From: a virus
Strand: one strand, 5' to 3'
Length of the DNA stretch: 64,000 nt
IMG/VR virus record: IMGVR_UViG_3300017917_000733
Coordinates: 57,145-121,144 of that record
The notes below the pieces were generated by a model. That model made no database searches. It saw nothing but the letters and a program-made list of their open reading frames with translations, and was not told the origin of the DNA. This document shows, in pieces, positions 47,776 to 55,667 of this stretch. The translations under genes were made by a program, and so were the position numbers. Each line of letters begins with the position of its first letter. The first letter of the stretch is position 1.

Positions 47776-49932
47776 ATGAAACTTCACAATGTAGTTCAGA
47801 ACGAGGCAGTGTTGTCCAATGTCGGTTCTGTCACTTCCTTTTCTATTAAAGCAACCGCAAAAAGTTTCCGTATCTTGTCTGATGGTCTGTATGCCAACAA
47901 GGTTCGGGCTATTATCAGGGAACTCAGTTGTAACGCATACGATTCCCATGTTGCCGCGGGTAAAATCAATACCCCGTTTGATGTTCATTTGCCCAACGCA
48001 CTTGAGCCTTTCTTTTCCATCCGTGACTATGGCACAGGTCTGAGCCACGAACAGGTCACCAATATCTTCACGACCTTCTTTGAGTCCACCAAAACAGATA
48101 GCAATGACTATGTGGGTGCACTGGGTCTGGGTTCTAAGTCGCCCTTCTCTTACACTGATAACTTCACTGTGACTGCCATTAAAGATGGTCGCAAAGGTAT
48201 CTACACTGCCTTCATTAATGAGCAAGGCGTTCCGTCTATCGCACTGATGATGGAAGAACAAACCACTGATCCAGCTGGTGTCGAGGTTCGTTTTGCTGTT
48301 GATAACCGATATGACTTTGACAAGTTCCGTCAAGAGGCTCGGTATGTCTATGAATATTTCAAACTGCGTCCTGTAATCAGTGGCAACGCAGACTTTGGTT
48401 TCAAGGATCCTACTTACAAAGAAAAGGATATCATCCCTGGTGTTCATCACGCAGGTGATGGCTATAACTCCTACGCTATCATGGGTAACATCAAGTACCC
48501 GATCGAAGTGCCCAATGCTGACAAGTCTCTCGGCGGTCTGCATGGTCTGCTTTCATGCGGTCTGGTAATGGAGTTTGCGATCGGCGAGCTTGACTTTCAA
48601 GCAAGCCGCGAAGGTCTCTCTTACATTCCCGAAACGATTAACGCAATCAAGAATAAACTTGAGGCACTGAATGCTCAGTTGGCTGTGCATATTGCTACCG
48701 AAGCCAACAAGATTGACAATCTGTGGGAACGTGCAATCTATCTGAATAAGCGATATCAGGATGCTCTTTGGACACAGGCTGTAGCCAAGTATGTTATTGA
48801 TACCAAGTTTGAACTGTTCACTCCGCAACAAAGTCGTTGGGACGCACTGAAACAATTCAAGCTGGATGTGAACGAACTGGCTACCAAGTACAACATTGTC
48901 CTCAAGAGTTTCAACAAGACCAAAAGTCTTAACTCATGTTCTACTAACAAGCCGCAGAACACCCACAATAATACAAATGGTCAAGTGATTATTTCACAAG
49001 AGTGGCGTATCCGTGTCAGTGACGATACTTATTTTGTTATCAATGATACCAAAGTCGGCGCTACTGAACGGGCTAAGTTTCACTGGCGAAACATTAAAGC
49101 TGAAACATATTCTAGTACTGTGTATGTGATTGAGGCTGCTGACAAGAACAAGACTGTAAATACCGGTGCATTCTTCAAGGCACTGATGAATCCTCCCGAG
49201 GATCGAATCATGGTTGCAAGCAGCCTGCTTGAGAAGGAACGCAAGAGTGGTCTTGGTGCAAACGTGACCATCATGGTTCTGGAAGAAGGTTCACGCCGTG
49301 GTCGTTGGTCTAGTACTGTCCCCATGGTCTGGCATGATGCTGGTAAGGCTGATAGTTTTGATGACAGTACAACTTACTACTACTTGCCTCTGAGTGGCTT
49401 TCAATGTCTGGGTACATATCCTGATGTGAAGGAACTGCATTACCATCTGCAAAAGAGTGGTCTGTTCATGCAAAACATTTACGGTGTGCGTAAAAGTGAC
49501 ATTGAATGGGTCAAAACTCAAAAGAACTGGGTTAACCTTGACGAACATATCAAGGGTAAACTCAGCAAACTAGGTCAAGCAGATGTATTGGGTTTGGTCA
49601 AGAAGGCTATTGACTTCAATGAACTTTACCAGTACAATGCTACTAAACATGTCACAGATCCAAAGAGTCCTTACATTGCATTGTATAATGTTTTCAAAGA
49701 TGTAAAGAGTGAGGATCAAAGTCGCAAGACTAGTCTTGAGGCTCTGTGTCGCAACTACAAGGTGCAAACTGGTGCAAATATTGACCCGTCGGCACTGATT
49801 GATAAGTATCAAAAGGAAGTCAACGATATCTACAATCGCTATCCTCTGTTGAAGTATATCAGCAAGTATAATACTCCTGCAGAAGCTATCGGTGACTATA
49901 TTAACATGATTGACGCAAAGAAAGGTGTCTAA
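47776..49932 (+). CDS. rIIA: RIIA-like membrane-integrity protector (GHKL ATPase)
   Basis: A 718-aa protein similar in size and motif order to T4 rIIA (725 aa). The GHKL-type ATP site is visible: RELSCNAYDSH (~48-58, N box), SIRDYGTGLS (~82-91, G1 box) and GALGLGSKSPF (~114-124). T4 RIIA and RIIB protect the infected cell against the lambda Rex exclusion system and influence lysis timing. Strong early promoter with operator; rIIB follows 1 nt after the stop. Codon use is unlike the virion genes (few TTA/CTA/TCA). Confidence 0.9.
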   Translation: MKLHNVVQNEAVLSNVGSVTSFSIKATAKSFRILSDGLYANKVRAIIRELSCNAYDSHVAAGKINTPFDVHLPNALEPFFSIRDYGTGLSHEQVTNIFTTFFESTKTDSNDYVGALGLGSKSPFSYTDNFTVTAIKDGRKGIYTAFINEQGVPSIALMMEEQTTDPAGVEVRFAVDNRYDFDKFRQEARYVYEYFKLRPVISGNADFGFKDPTYKEKDIIPGVHHAGDGYNSYAIMGNIKYPIEVPNADKSLGGLHGLLSCGLVMEFAIGELDFQASREGLSYIPETINAIKNKLEALNAQLAVHIATEANKIDNLWERAIYLNKRYQDALWTQAVAKYVIDTKFELFTPQQSRWDALKQFKLDVNELATKYNIVLKSFNKTKSLNSCSTNKPQNTHNNTNGQVIISQEWRIRVSDDTYFVINDTKVGATERAKFHWRNIKAETYSSTVYVIEAADKNKTVNTGAFFKALMNPPEDRIMVASSLLEKERKSGLGANVTIMVLEEGSRRGRWSSTVPMVWHDAGKADSFDDSTTYYYLPLSGFQCLGTYPDVKELHYHLQKSGLFMQNIYGVRKSDIEWVKTQKNWVNLDEHIKGKLSKLGQADVLGLVKKAIDFNELYQYNATKHVTDPKSPYIALYNVFKDVKSEDQSRKTSLEALCRNYKVQTGANIDPSALIDKYQKEVNDIYNRYPLLKYISKYNTPAEAIGDYINMIDAKKGV

Positions 49933-49933
49933 A

Positions 49934-50911
49934 ATGAGCTATCCGTTTATTATTCAAGGTAACAACATTACTGTTGTGATTGGCAATAAGCCCCACACCA
50001 TCGCAAAATCGCACATTACCTATCAAAAGGTAGTTGATGCTATCAAGGCAGGTGATTGGGATCGTGTCAAGGACTTGATTGAACCTAAGCAAGTCGTACT
50101 GAACTACGGCAAAGGTAATGTCAGTGTTCAAGGTGAAACACTGTTCTGGAAGGGTAAGCCCATGCACAATGCACTGGCTACTCGCATGATTGCTATGCTA
50201 CAGGATGAGTTCCCTATCGAGCCTCTTGTTAACTTCATGGAAAACCTGATGACTAACCCTAGTAAGCAAGCGGTTCAGGAACTCTATGGTTTCCTTGAAA
50301 AGAACAGTCTGCCGATTACTCCTGATGGTCACTTCCTCGCATACAAGCGTGTGCGTGAGGACTACAAGGATTGTCATACTGGTACTATGCTCAATGCACC
50401 TGGTTGCACTGTTGAAATGGAACGCAACGAAGTTGACGATAACCGTAACAACACTTGTAGCACTGGTCTGCACTTCTGTGCCGAAAGCTACCTCAAGAGT
50501 TTCGGCGGTGCTCGTACCGTGATTGTGAAAATCAATCCGCGTGATGTAGTGTCCATTCCTAGCGACTACAACGATGCTAAGGGTCGTGCATGTCGTTACG
50601 AAGTTGTTGGTGAAGTTGGTGTTAACCCTGATGATGCACAAGAGTTTACTCAACCTGTACAGGCTAACGCTAACAACAACACTTACAAGCCTGAACCAAA
50701 GACTGGCTCTAGTGAGTTCTACAAAGGTTATCATGCAGGCTATCATGGTCTAAGATATGATGGTGGTTCACAAGATTACAGTGAAGGTTACGACAAAGGC
50801 GAACATGACAACCGCGCTGGTAACATGCGTTATCGTTATGTTTACGCCGCGCAATCTTCTAAATCTCAGGAAGCATGGCCTTTTGCTAAAGACAGTTGGC
50901 GTAACACTTGA
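49934..50911 (+). CDS. rIIB: RIIB-like protein
   Basis: The start ATG 49934 directly follows the rIIA stop; an earlier in-frame start lies inside rIIA. The 325-aa protein has the conserved RIIB core: EKNSLPITPDGHFLAYKRV (~125-143), NNTCSTGLHFCAESYL (~175-190). The C-terminal part is unusual, with Gly/Tyr repeats (YKGYHAGYHGLRYDGG, DYSEGYDKGEHDN). Works with RIIA in T4. Its stop overlaps the next ATG. Confidence 0.9.
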   Translation: MSYPFIIQGNNITVVIGNKPHTIAKSHITYQKVVDAIKAGDWDRVKDLIEPKQVVLNYGKGNVSVQGETLFWKGKPMHNALATRMIAMLQDEFPIEPLVNFMENLMTNPSKQAVQELYGFLEKNSLPITPDGHFLAYKRVREDYKDCHTGTMLNAPGCTVEMERNEVDDNRNNTCSTGLHFCAESYLKSFGGARTVIVKINPRDVVSIPSDYNDAKGRACRYEVVGEVGVNPDDAQEFTQPVQANANNNTYKPEPKTGSSEFYKGYHAGYHGLRYDGGSQDYSEGYDKGEHDNRAGNMRYRYVYAAQSSKSQEAWPFAKDSWRNT

Positions 50912-51645
50912 TGGATAATCTGACCTTATATTGCAATTGCTTTAAGGATCACGAAAACAATTACACCCAGTACAATCAGAAAAATCTGATGCTGGGTGCT
51001 TTTGATTTTACAAAAGAATACCGTGATTCATTAGTAAAAAGAAATTTCCTGTTTGATGATACAGGGGACAACATAAGCCATTTGAATAAATGGTTCGGTG
51101 ATCTAACTGGTACATATTGGGTATGGAAAAATACCTCTGACGAAATCGTCGGTACAAATCATTACCGTAAATTTTGGAATGAATACGAAATGTCCCAGTT
51201 AAAGTATGATGAAGATACATTGTACATTGTGTTTCCAAAGTACTTTGACTATTCTATCTATGAACAGTACCGCGATGCACATACGGCGTATGGATTATGG
51301 GTATTACAAGAGGCAGTGAAATCTGGTAAAATTGATATGTCACAGGACATATACAACAATTTGTATACACAGCAATTTCTAATTACCTGTAATATGTTTT
51401 GGGGGCACAGAAAAAACTTTGACAAAATGTGTCAAGTTTTGTTTGACATATTGTTTGAAGTGTATGAAGGTATCAAATATGTTATACCTTACATTCAGCC
51501 ACCAAATCAAACTCGCTTAATGGCATTTCTCGCTGAAAGAATCTGCACATTAATTTATATCAACAAAGACTATTATTTGGGCAACATGAAACTGACACCT
51601 GTTAATTACATGTGGAAAGTAGATACTACAAAAATACCTACTTGA
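50911..51645 (+). CDS. DUF4422 glycosyltransferase-like protein
   Basis: Start ATG 50911 overlaps the rIIB stop. The 244-aa product has NISHLNKWFGDLTGTYWVWK (~55-75), EIVGTNHYRKFW (~79-90) and MAFLAERICTLIYI (~211-224), the conserved spots of the DUF4422 family found next to polysaccharide glycosyltransferases. Possibly modifies a surface glycan or DNA sugar. AT-richer than rIIA/rIIB, so probably acquired separately. Confidence 0.82.
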   Translation: MDNLTLYCNCFKDHENNYTQYNQKNLMLGAFDFTKEYRDSLVKRNFLFDDTGDNISHLNKWFGDLTGTYWVWKNTSDEIVGTNHYRKFWNEYEMSQLKYDEDTLYIVFPKYFDYSIYEQYRDAHTAYGLWVLQEAVKSGKIDMSQDIYNNLYTQQFLITCNMFWGHRKNFDKMCQVLFDILFEVYEGIKYVIPYIQPPNQTRLMAFLAERICTLIYINKDYYLGNMKLTPVNYMWKVDTTKIPT

Positions 51646-51658
51646 TTTTACCCGAATA

Positions 51659-51689
51659 TTAACAAAACAAATTCTGACTCGTATATAAT
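51659..51689 (+). promoter_or_regulatory. Probable early promoter
   Basis: TTAACA and TATAAT with a 19-bp spacer (or TATATA at 17 bp); upstream of the AAA+ gene at 51718 with RBS AGAAAGAAA. Confidence 0.55.
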
Positions 51690-51717
51690 TTAATTTTCAA
51701 CACATAGAAAGAAACAC

Positions 51718-52764
51718 ATGGCATATTTCATGCGTAACGGCAATACATATCGCATTGCCCGTAAAGAAGCACTTGATATCACTGAACATCTACCTGGCGG
51801 TAACTACACTGTCAATAAAGATGAAATGACAGGTCAACTCTACCTAGAACATATTGATAGTTTCAATCTTCCTAGTAAGATTTACGGTGACTGTTTACGT
51901 CACACTGACCGTATTGTGAATACATTCATGGATCGTCCTAATGCAACTGGTGTTATGCTCACCGGTGAGAAGGGTGCAGGTAAGACACTACTTACTAAGA
52001 ATGTTTGCGCGAAACTTGCCGCAATGGATATCCCTACAATCGTTATCAATGCGCCATGGTGTGGTGACAAGTTCAATTCATTCATTCAAAGTATTGAACA
52101 ACCTTGCGCTATTCTGTTTGATGAATTTGAGAAGGTCTATGACCGTGATGACCAGGAAAAGATTCTGACGTTGCTTGATGGTGTGTTCCCTAGCAAGAAA
52201 CTATTCCTGCTAACAAGTAACGACAAGTGGCGTGTTGATTTTCACATGCGTAATCGTCCTGGTCGTATCTTCTATATGCTTGACTTCAAGGGTGTAGATG
52301 CAAACTTCATTCGTGAATACTGCCAAGACAATTTGAACGCTAAGGATCAGATTGAACGCATTGTGAACATTTCTACAATGTTCCGTGAATTCAACTTTGA
52401 CATGCTGAAGGCACTAGTCGAAGAAATGAATCGTTATGGTGAAACTCCTCAGCAAGCATTGTCCATGCTTAATGCTAAGCCTGAGTTTGATGGTGAGACA
52501 AAGTACGAGGTCAAGATTGTTCACGAAGGTCGTGAGATTGATTATGATGCTGAATATCGCGGTAACCCACTCAGCCCTGATGGTGTCGAAATTGGTTTCG
52601 ATCCTGAGCCAGAGAATGACGATGCCGATTACATTCACAAAATCTTTACCGCAAGCACACTTGTGACTGTAAAGAATGGTCAGTTTGTTTTCGAGGACAA
52701 AGGCACTCGCATCATGCTGACACGGAAAGAGGAACGCAAGCCTAACTACTGGGACGCTTTCTGA
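51718..52764 (+). CDS. AAA+ ATPase
   Basis: A 348-aa protein with Walker A GEKGAGKT (~83-90), Walker B AILFDEFEKV (~131-140) and sensor LLTSNDKW (~161). An arginine-rich segment (RNRPGRIFYMLDFKG) follows as in small AAA+ clamps. C-terminal ~130 residues are acidic. Related phage ATPases are of unknown role; this and the one at 54523 may remodel host complexes. Followed by two terminators. Confidence 0.85.
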   Translation: MAYFMRNGNTYRIARKEALDITEHLPGGNYTVNKDEMTGQLYLEHIDSFNLPSKIYGDCLRHTDRIVNTFMDRPNATGVMLTGEKGAGKTLLTKNVCAKLAAMDIPTIVINAPWCGDKFNSFIQSIEQPCAILFDEFEKVYDRDDQEKILTLLDGVFPSKKLFLLTSNDKWRVDFHMRNRPGRIFYMLDFKGVDANFIREYCQDNLNAKDQIERIVNISTMFREFNFDMLKALVEEMNRYGETPQQALSMLNAKPEFDGETKYEVKIVHEGREIDYDAEYRGNPLSPDGVEIGFDPEPENDDADYIHKIFTASTLVTVKNGQFVFEDKGTRIMLTRKEERKPNYWDAF

Positions 52765-52767
52765 CAC

Positions 52768-52798
52768 AAAAATGTGTACTCTAGTAGTACACATTTTT
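52768..52798 (+). terminator. Terminator
   Basis: AATGTGTACT / AGTACACATT, 10-bp stem extended by A-T pairs, 5-nt loop, T-run. Confidence 0.85.
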
Positions 52799-52819
52799 AA
52801 TACTCAAGTATTCATTTTA

Positions 52820-52852
52820 TCGGTTCTGGCTCGCTAGGACCGATTCTTTTTT
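52820..52852 (+). terminator. Rho-independent terminator
   Basis: TCGGTTCT / AGGACCGA stem (one G-T), then TTCTTTTTT; second terminator in tandem before the SleB-type gene promoter. Confidence 0.85.
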
Positions 52853-52884
52853 GAGGAACGATAACTGATACACCAACAAACAAT

Positions 52885-52913
52885 TTGACGAAAAACCCAT
52901 TCTAGTGTATGAT
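52885..52913 (+). promoter_or_regulatory. Sigma70-type promoter
   Basis: TTGACG, 17-bp spacer, TATGAT; leader with ACGGAG RBS-like site before ATG 52946. Confidence 0.82.
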
Positions 52914-52945
52914 TCGGGTTCACACATACACAACGGAGTTGGTTA

Positions 52946-53476
52946 ATGCAAAAAGTATTAGTAGGTTTGGGTGGCATCGCCCTTGTTACTATCTTGGGTG
53001 TCCAACAATATCAACTGGCTACAATCTCAAATGATGTTGCCGAAATTAAGGAAGCGTTTATTACGCAAACGGCTGAAAAGGTAGCCTTCACTGAAAAAGA
53101 CCATGAATGTCTAGCCAAAAATATTTACTACGAGGCTGGCATTGAAAGTGAGCATGGCAAGTATGCTGTAGCACAGGTTACAATCAATCGGTTGAAGTCG
53201 GGACGTTGGGGCGACACTGTTTGTAAGGTTGTGTACAGTAAGGCTCAGTTTAGCTGGACACTGAAAAAGAAGTTGGAGAAGCCGCGCGGTCAAGCGTGGT
53301 ACGATAGCCAATATATTGCTCATAAAGTATTAAATGGCGAGAGGGTGAACCCTCTCAAGGAAGCCATGTATTACCATGCTGATTATGTCAGTCCCAAGTG
53401 GAAGGACAGTGTTGCAAAAATACAACAGGTTGGCCAGCATATCTTCTATACGAAACCCAAGGTTTCCGAAATTTGA
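52946..53476 (+). CDS. SleB-type cell wall hydrolase with membrane anchor
   Basis: A 176-aa protein with an N-terminal hydrophobic anchor (VLVGLGGIALVTILGV) and a Hydrolase_2 (SleB) domain: CLAKNIYYEAGIE (~55-67, with the catalytic Glu), GKYAVAQVTINRLKSG (~70-85), TVCKVVYSKAQFSWT and AMYYHADYVSPKW. The family cleaves peptidoglycan (lytic transglycosylase-like). Signal-anchor release would allow holin-independent export. It is the best endolysin candidate in the window, though its promoter is of the early type. Confidence 0.88.
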   Translation: MQKVLVGLGGIALVTILGVQQYQLATISNDVAEIKEAFITQTAEKVAFTEKDHECLAKNIYYEAGIESEHGKYAVAQVTINRLKSGRWGDTVCKVVYSKAQFSWTLKKKLEKPRGQAWYDSQYIAHKVLNGERVNPLKEAMYYHADYVSPKWKDSVAKIQQVGQHIFYTKPKVSEI

Positions 53477-53510
53477 CAATAAATCAGTTTGGGCATACAA
53501 TACATGTATT
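53473..53510 (+). promoter_or_regulatory. Early promoter with palindromic operator
   Basis: TTGACA, 17 bp, TACAAT (53496-53501), AATACATGTATT (53499-53510), conserved leader ending AAAGGAGCTT; third copy of the 18925 module. It overlaps the stop of the hydrolase gene. Confidence 0.9.
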
Positions 53511-53531
53511 GATTGATTAAAGGAGCTTTTC

Positions 53532-53774
53532 ATGTCTATCAAGCGTTTCAAACAGTCTCAAAAATTTCGTGTCTGTATCGGCAATGTGTCGTTTTATGCG
53601 ACTGCTAAACAGATTCGCTATGGTGTCGGTGACTTTTCTACTTGCAACGCCGCTACACAAAAGGCTCTGGATGCACTAGAGTTCACCCGTAGCGGTGACG
53701 GTGTTGCTGACCAGTGCGCCGTGGGTCTTGCTGGTACTTGGGAAGGTATGCAAGTTCAACTTAACATCGCCTAA
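53532..53774 (+). CDS. Early hypothetical protein (80 aa)
   Basis: A small soluble protein (KRFKQSQKFRVCIGNVSFYA, AVGLAGTWEGMQVQLNIA), mixed alpha/beta. Directly behind the operator-containing promoter. No family recognised. Confidence 0.66.
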   Translation: MSIKRFKQSQKFRVCIGNVSFYATAKQIRYGVGDFSTCNAATQKALDALEFTRSGDGVADQCAVGLAGTWEGMQVQLNIA

Positions 53775-53775
53775 C

Positions 53776-53940
53776 ATGAATACTATTTTGTACTACTTGA
53801 ATCTTGCATTCTTGCCCCTGTTGGCATTGGTCATTCTTGTCAAAAATTTGACCCGACTGACAATCCAGGCATTTCAATGGACTGCCAGTGAGTGCAAAGA
53901 AGCATATCGTGCTAATCGGCGCGTTTTTAAAATGGATTGA
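53776..53940 (+). CDS. Small membrane protein (54 aa)
   Basis: Start ATG 53776 lies 1 nt after the previous stop. One N-terminal transmembrane helix (YYLNLAFLPLLALVILV) and a basic cytoplasmic tail (SECKEAYRANRRVFKMD). Co-transcribed with the 80-aa gene. Confidence 0.6.
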   Translation: MNTILYYLNLAFLPLLALVILVKNLTRLTIQAFQWTASECKEAYRANRRVFKMD

Positions 53941-53952
53941 AAGGTAAAACTT

Positions 53953-54159
53953 ATGTCTTACACCGTTTTCAAGCACAATAAAGAGTTTGGTCCGCGCAAG
54001 GGCTTAGAAGGTCCGTTTCACTACCCCAACGGTCGGGTCCTGTACTACGATCCGAAAGAAGGAAAGTACTACGATCCTCTTACCGACTTCTATGTTGAAC
54101 AGTCTGAGGTCGCTGACCTTCAGAATCAGATCCTGAGTTTGTTGGTCGGAAAAAACTAA
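53953..54159 (+). CDS. Early hypothetical protein (68 aa)
   Basis: Tyr/Pro/Gly-rich N-terminal half (FGPRKGLEGPFHYPNGRVLY) and a short C-terminal helix (EVADLQNQILSLLVGKN). RBS GAAAGG upstream. No family recognised. Confidence 0.64.
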   Translation: MSYTVFKHNKEFGPRKGLEGPFHYPNGRVLYYDPKEGKYYDPLTDFYVEQSEVADLQNQILSLLVGKN

Positions 54160-54183
54160 TACTTTAGTACTACACGTCCAAAT

Positions 54184-54221
54184 TTGACAATAAATGGATT
54201 TGGACATATAATACATGTATT
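54184..54221 (+). promoter_or_regulatory. Early promoter with palindromic operator
   Basis: TTGACA, 17 bp, TATAAT (54207-54212), AATACATGTATT (54210-54221) and the same leader/RBS as at 18925 and 45384. Confidence 0.9.
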
Positions 54222-54243
54222 GATTGATTAAAGGAGCTTGCAA

Positions 54244-54471
54244 ATGACTGAATTCGAATCCAAGTGCTATGGTATGACTGAACAAGATATCCGTGACCAA
54301 TACATGAACAGCATTACGGCAAAGTTCACTGGTCTGGAAATGGTCGTGATGGGCATTCTGTCTGATGCTCAGGAGTGCTCGGCAATGGGCTCCAAAGAGG
54401 AAGTTCGCAAACAACTGAACATTGCCAAATTCATTCTGTCTGAAATGATGGAAGCTAAACAAGCGGCTTGA
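54244..54471 (+). CDS. Early helical protein (75 aa)
   Basis: Start ATG 54244 follows the conserved leader. Met-rich helical protein (TGLEMVVMGILSDAQECSAM, EEVRKQLNIAKFILSEMM). No family known. The next promoter overlaps its stop codon. Confidence 0.66.
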   Translation: MTEFESKCYGMTEQDIRDQYMNSITAKFTGLEMVVMGILSDAQECSAMGSKEEVRKQLNIAKFILSEMMEAKQAA

Positions 54472-54496
54472 CAATAATTGGGTTTGATTGTAAAAT
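54468..54496 (+). promoter_or_regulatory. Early sigma70-type promoter
   Basis: TTGACA-ATAATTG, 17 bp, TAAAAT; no AATACNNGTATT operator here. Serves the AAA+ gene at 54523 with RBS GAAAGG. Confidence 0.82.
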
Positions 54497-54522
54497 ACTA
54501 TTTTAATCGTTGAAAGGTTCAC

Positions 54523-55551
54523 ATGTCTAGCATCGTTCGCATCACTTCTGGCTCTTATCGTAATGCACCTGTCAAAGGTGAAGTGTTTACACTGGTCAAA
54601 GGTTACCAACTGGGTGCAAAGGGTGGTTTCGTGACTGTGAAAAACGAAGGTCAGTTTCCCGGTCGTCCTGAAGAGGTCCGTGTGAATGTTGACAATCAGG
54701 AATCTATTGAGTTTCTGGCTGGTCGTGACAGTGTTGTGATTGAAGCACCTAAGGCACAACAGGAAAAAGAAACTGACGAACAGGCAATGGATCGTATTAA
54801 GGAACGATTCGGCGTGCTTGATGAAATGTCTAAGGCATGTATTCAAGGTGACATTCGTGCTATGATTGTCACGGGTCCTCCCGGTGTCGGCAAGTCGCAT
54901 GGTGTGACTGCACAACTGGAAAAGGCTAGCACCTTTGACAAACTTGCTGGCAAAAAGATTCGCTTTGAAACAATCAAAGGTGCAATGTCTGCAATTGGTC
55001 TGTTCGCTACACTGTACAAATATTCTGACGCTAAGAATGTGTTGGTGTTTGATGACTGTGACATTTGGGAAGATCAGGATGCACTGAACATTCTCAAGGC
55101 AGCACTTGATTCTGGCAAACGCCGTCGAATTTCTTACAACAAAGACAGTCGCCTGTTGCGTGAAGAAGGTGTGCCCAATCAATTTGACTTCAATGGTTCT
55201 GTGATTTTCATTACTAACTTGAATTTCAGCGACCGTCGTAGTGCAAAGATTAAGGCTCACTTGGAAGCTCTCCAATCTCGCTGTCACTATCTTGACCTCA
55301 CCGTGAACAGTGAGCGTGACAAAATGTTGCGTATTCGTCAAGTTCACCGTGATGCTGATGAAACGGGCGGTCTGTTTAGCGACTATGATTTCACTGAAGG
55401 TCAAGATGAAATTATCATGGACTTCATGTGGGACAATCATACAAAACTGCGCGAAGTGTCACTGCGTATGGCATTGAAGATTGCTGACCTTGTCAAGATT
55501 AGCCCGAACAACTGGAAGAATCTGGCTAAGTCTACTTGCATGAAAGAATAA
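54523..55551 (+). CDS. AAA+ ATPase
   Basis: A 342-aa protein with a beta-rich N-terminal domain (~1-85, IVRITSGSYRNAPVKGEV) and an AAA+ core: Walker A GPPGVGKS (~117-124), Walker B VLVFDDCDIW (~173-182), sensor VIFITNLNFSD (~226). Related ATPases occur in many T4-like and jumbo phages without a settled function. Strongly biased codon use produces a 478-codon antisense open frame. Followed by a terminator. Confidence 0.85.
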   Translation: MSSIVRITSGSYRNAPVKGEVFTLVKGYQLGAKGGFVTVKNEGQFPGRPEEVRVNVDNQESIEFLAGRDSVVIEAPKAQQEKETDEQAMDRIKERFGVLDEMSKACIQGDIRAMIVTGPPGVGKSHGVTAQLEKASTFDKLAGKKIRFETIKGAMSAIGLFATLYKYSDAKNVLVFDDCDIWEDQDALNILKAALDSGKRRRISYNKDSRLLREEGVPNQFDFNGSVIFITNLNFSDRRSAKIKAHLEALQSRCHYLDLTVNSERDKMLRIRQVHRDADETGGLFSDYDFTEGQDEIIMDFMWDNHTKLREVSLRMALKIADLVKISPNNWKNLAKSTCMKE

Positions 55552-55597
55552 CGCCGTGTGAAGGCGGGGCAATGTCAATAAGTCCCCCACCTATTTT

Positions 55598-55621
55598 AGG
55601 AGACTAAGGTCTCCTTTTTTT
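55598..55621 (+). terminator. Rho-independent terminator
   Basis: AGGAGAC / GTCTCCT stem, TAAG loop, T-run of seven. Confidence 0.92.
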
Positions 55622-55631
55622 GCCTGTTTGT

Positions 55632-55661
55632 TTGCTTTCTGTATGTTGAATTTTGTATAAT
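55632..55661 (+). promoter_or_regulatory. Sigma70-type promoter (leaderless)
   Basis: TTGCTT, 18-bp spacer, TATAAT (55656-55661); ATG 55668 follows after 6 nt. Confidence 0.72.
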
Positions 55662-55667
55662 GTACAA

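Noticed and set aside
47770-48543. 257-codon antisense open frame over rIIA
   Set aside because: The GHKL motifs on the plus strand and the operator-containing promoter support rIIA; no signals on the minus strand.
54004-55440. 478-codon open frame on the minus strand
   Set aside because: It runs antisense across three well-supported plus-strand genes (each with promoter, RBS and motifs), has no RBS and gives a low-complexity Phe/His/Thr-rich product. It results from codon choice in the sense genes.
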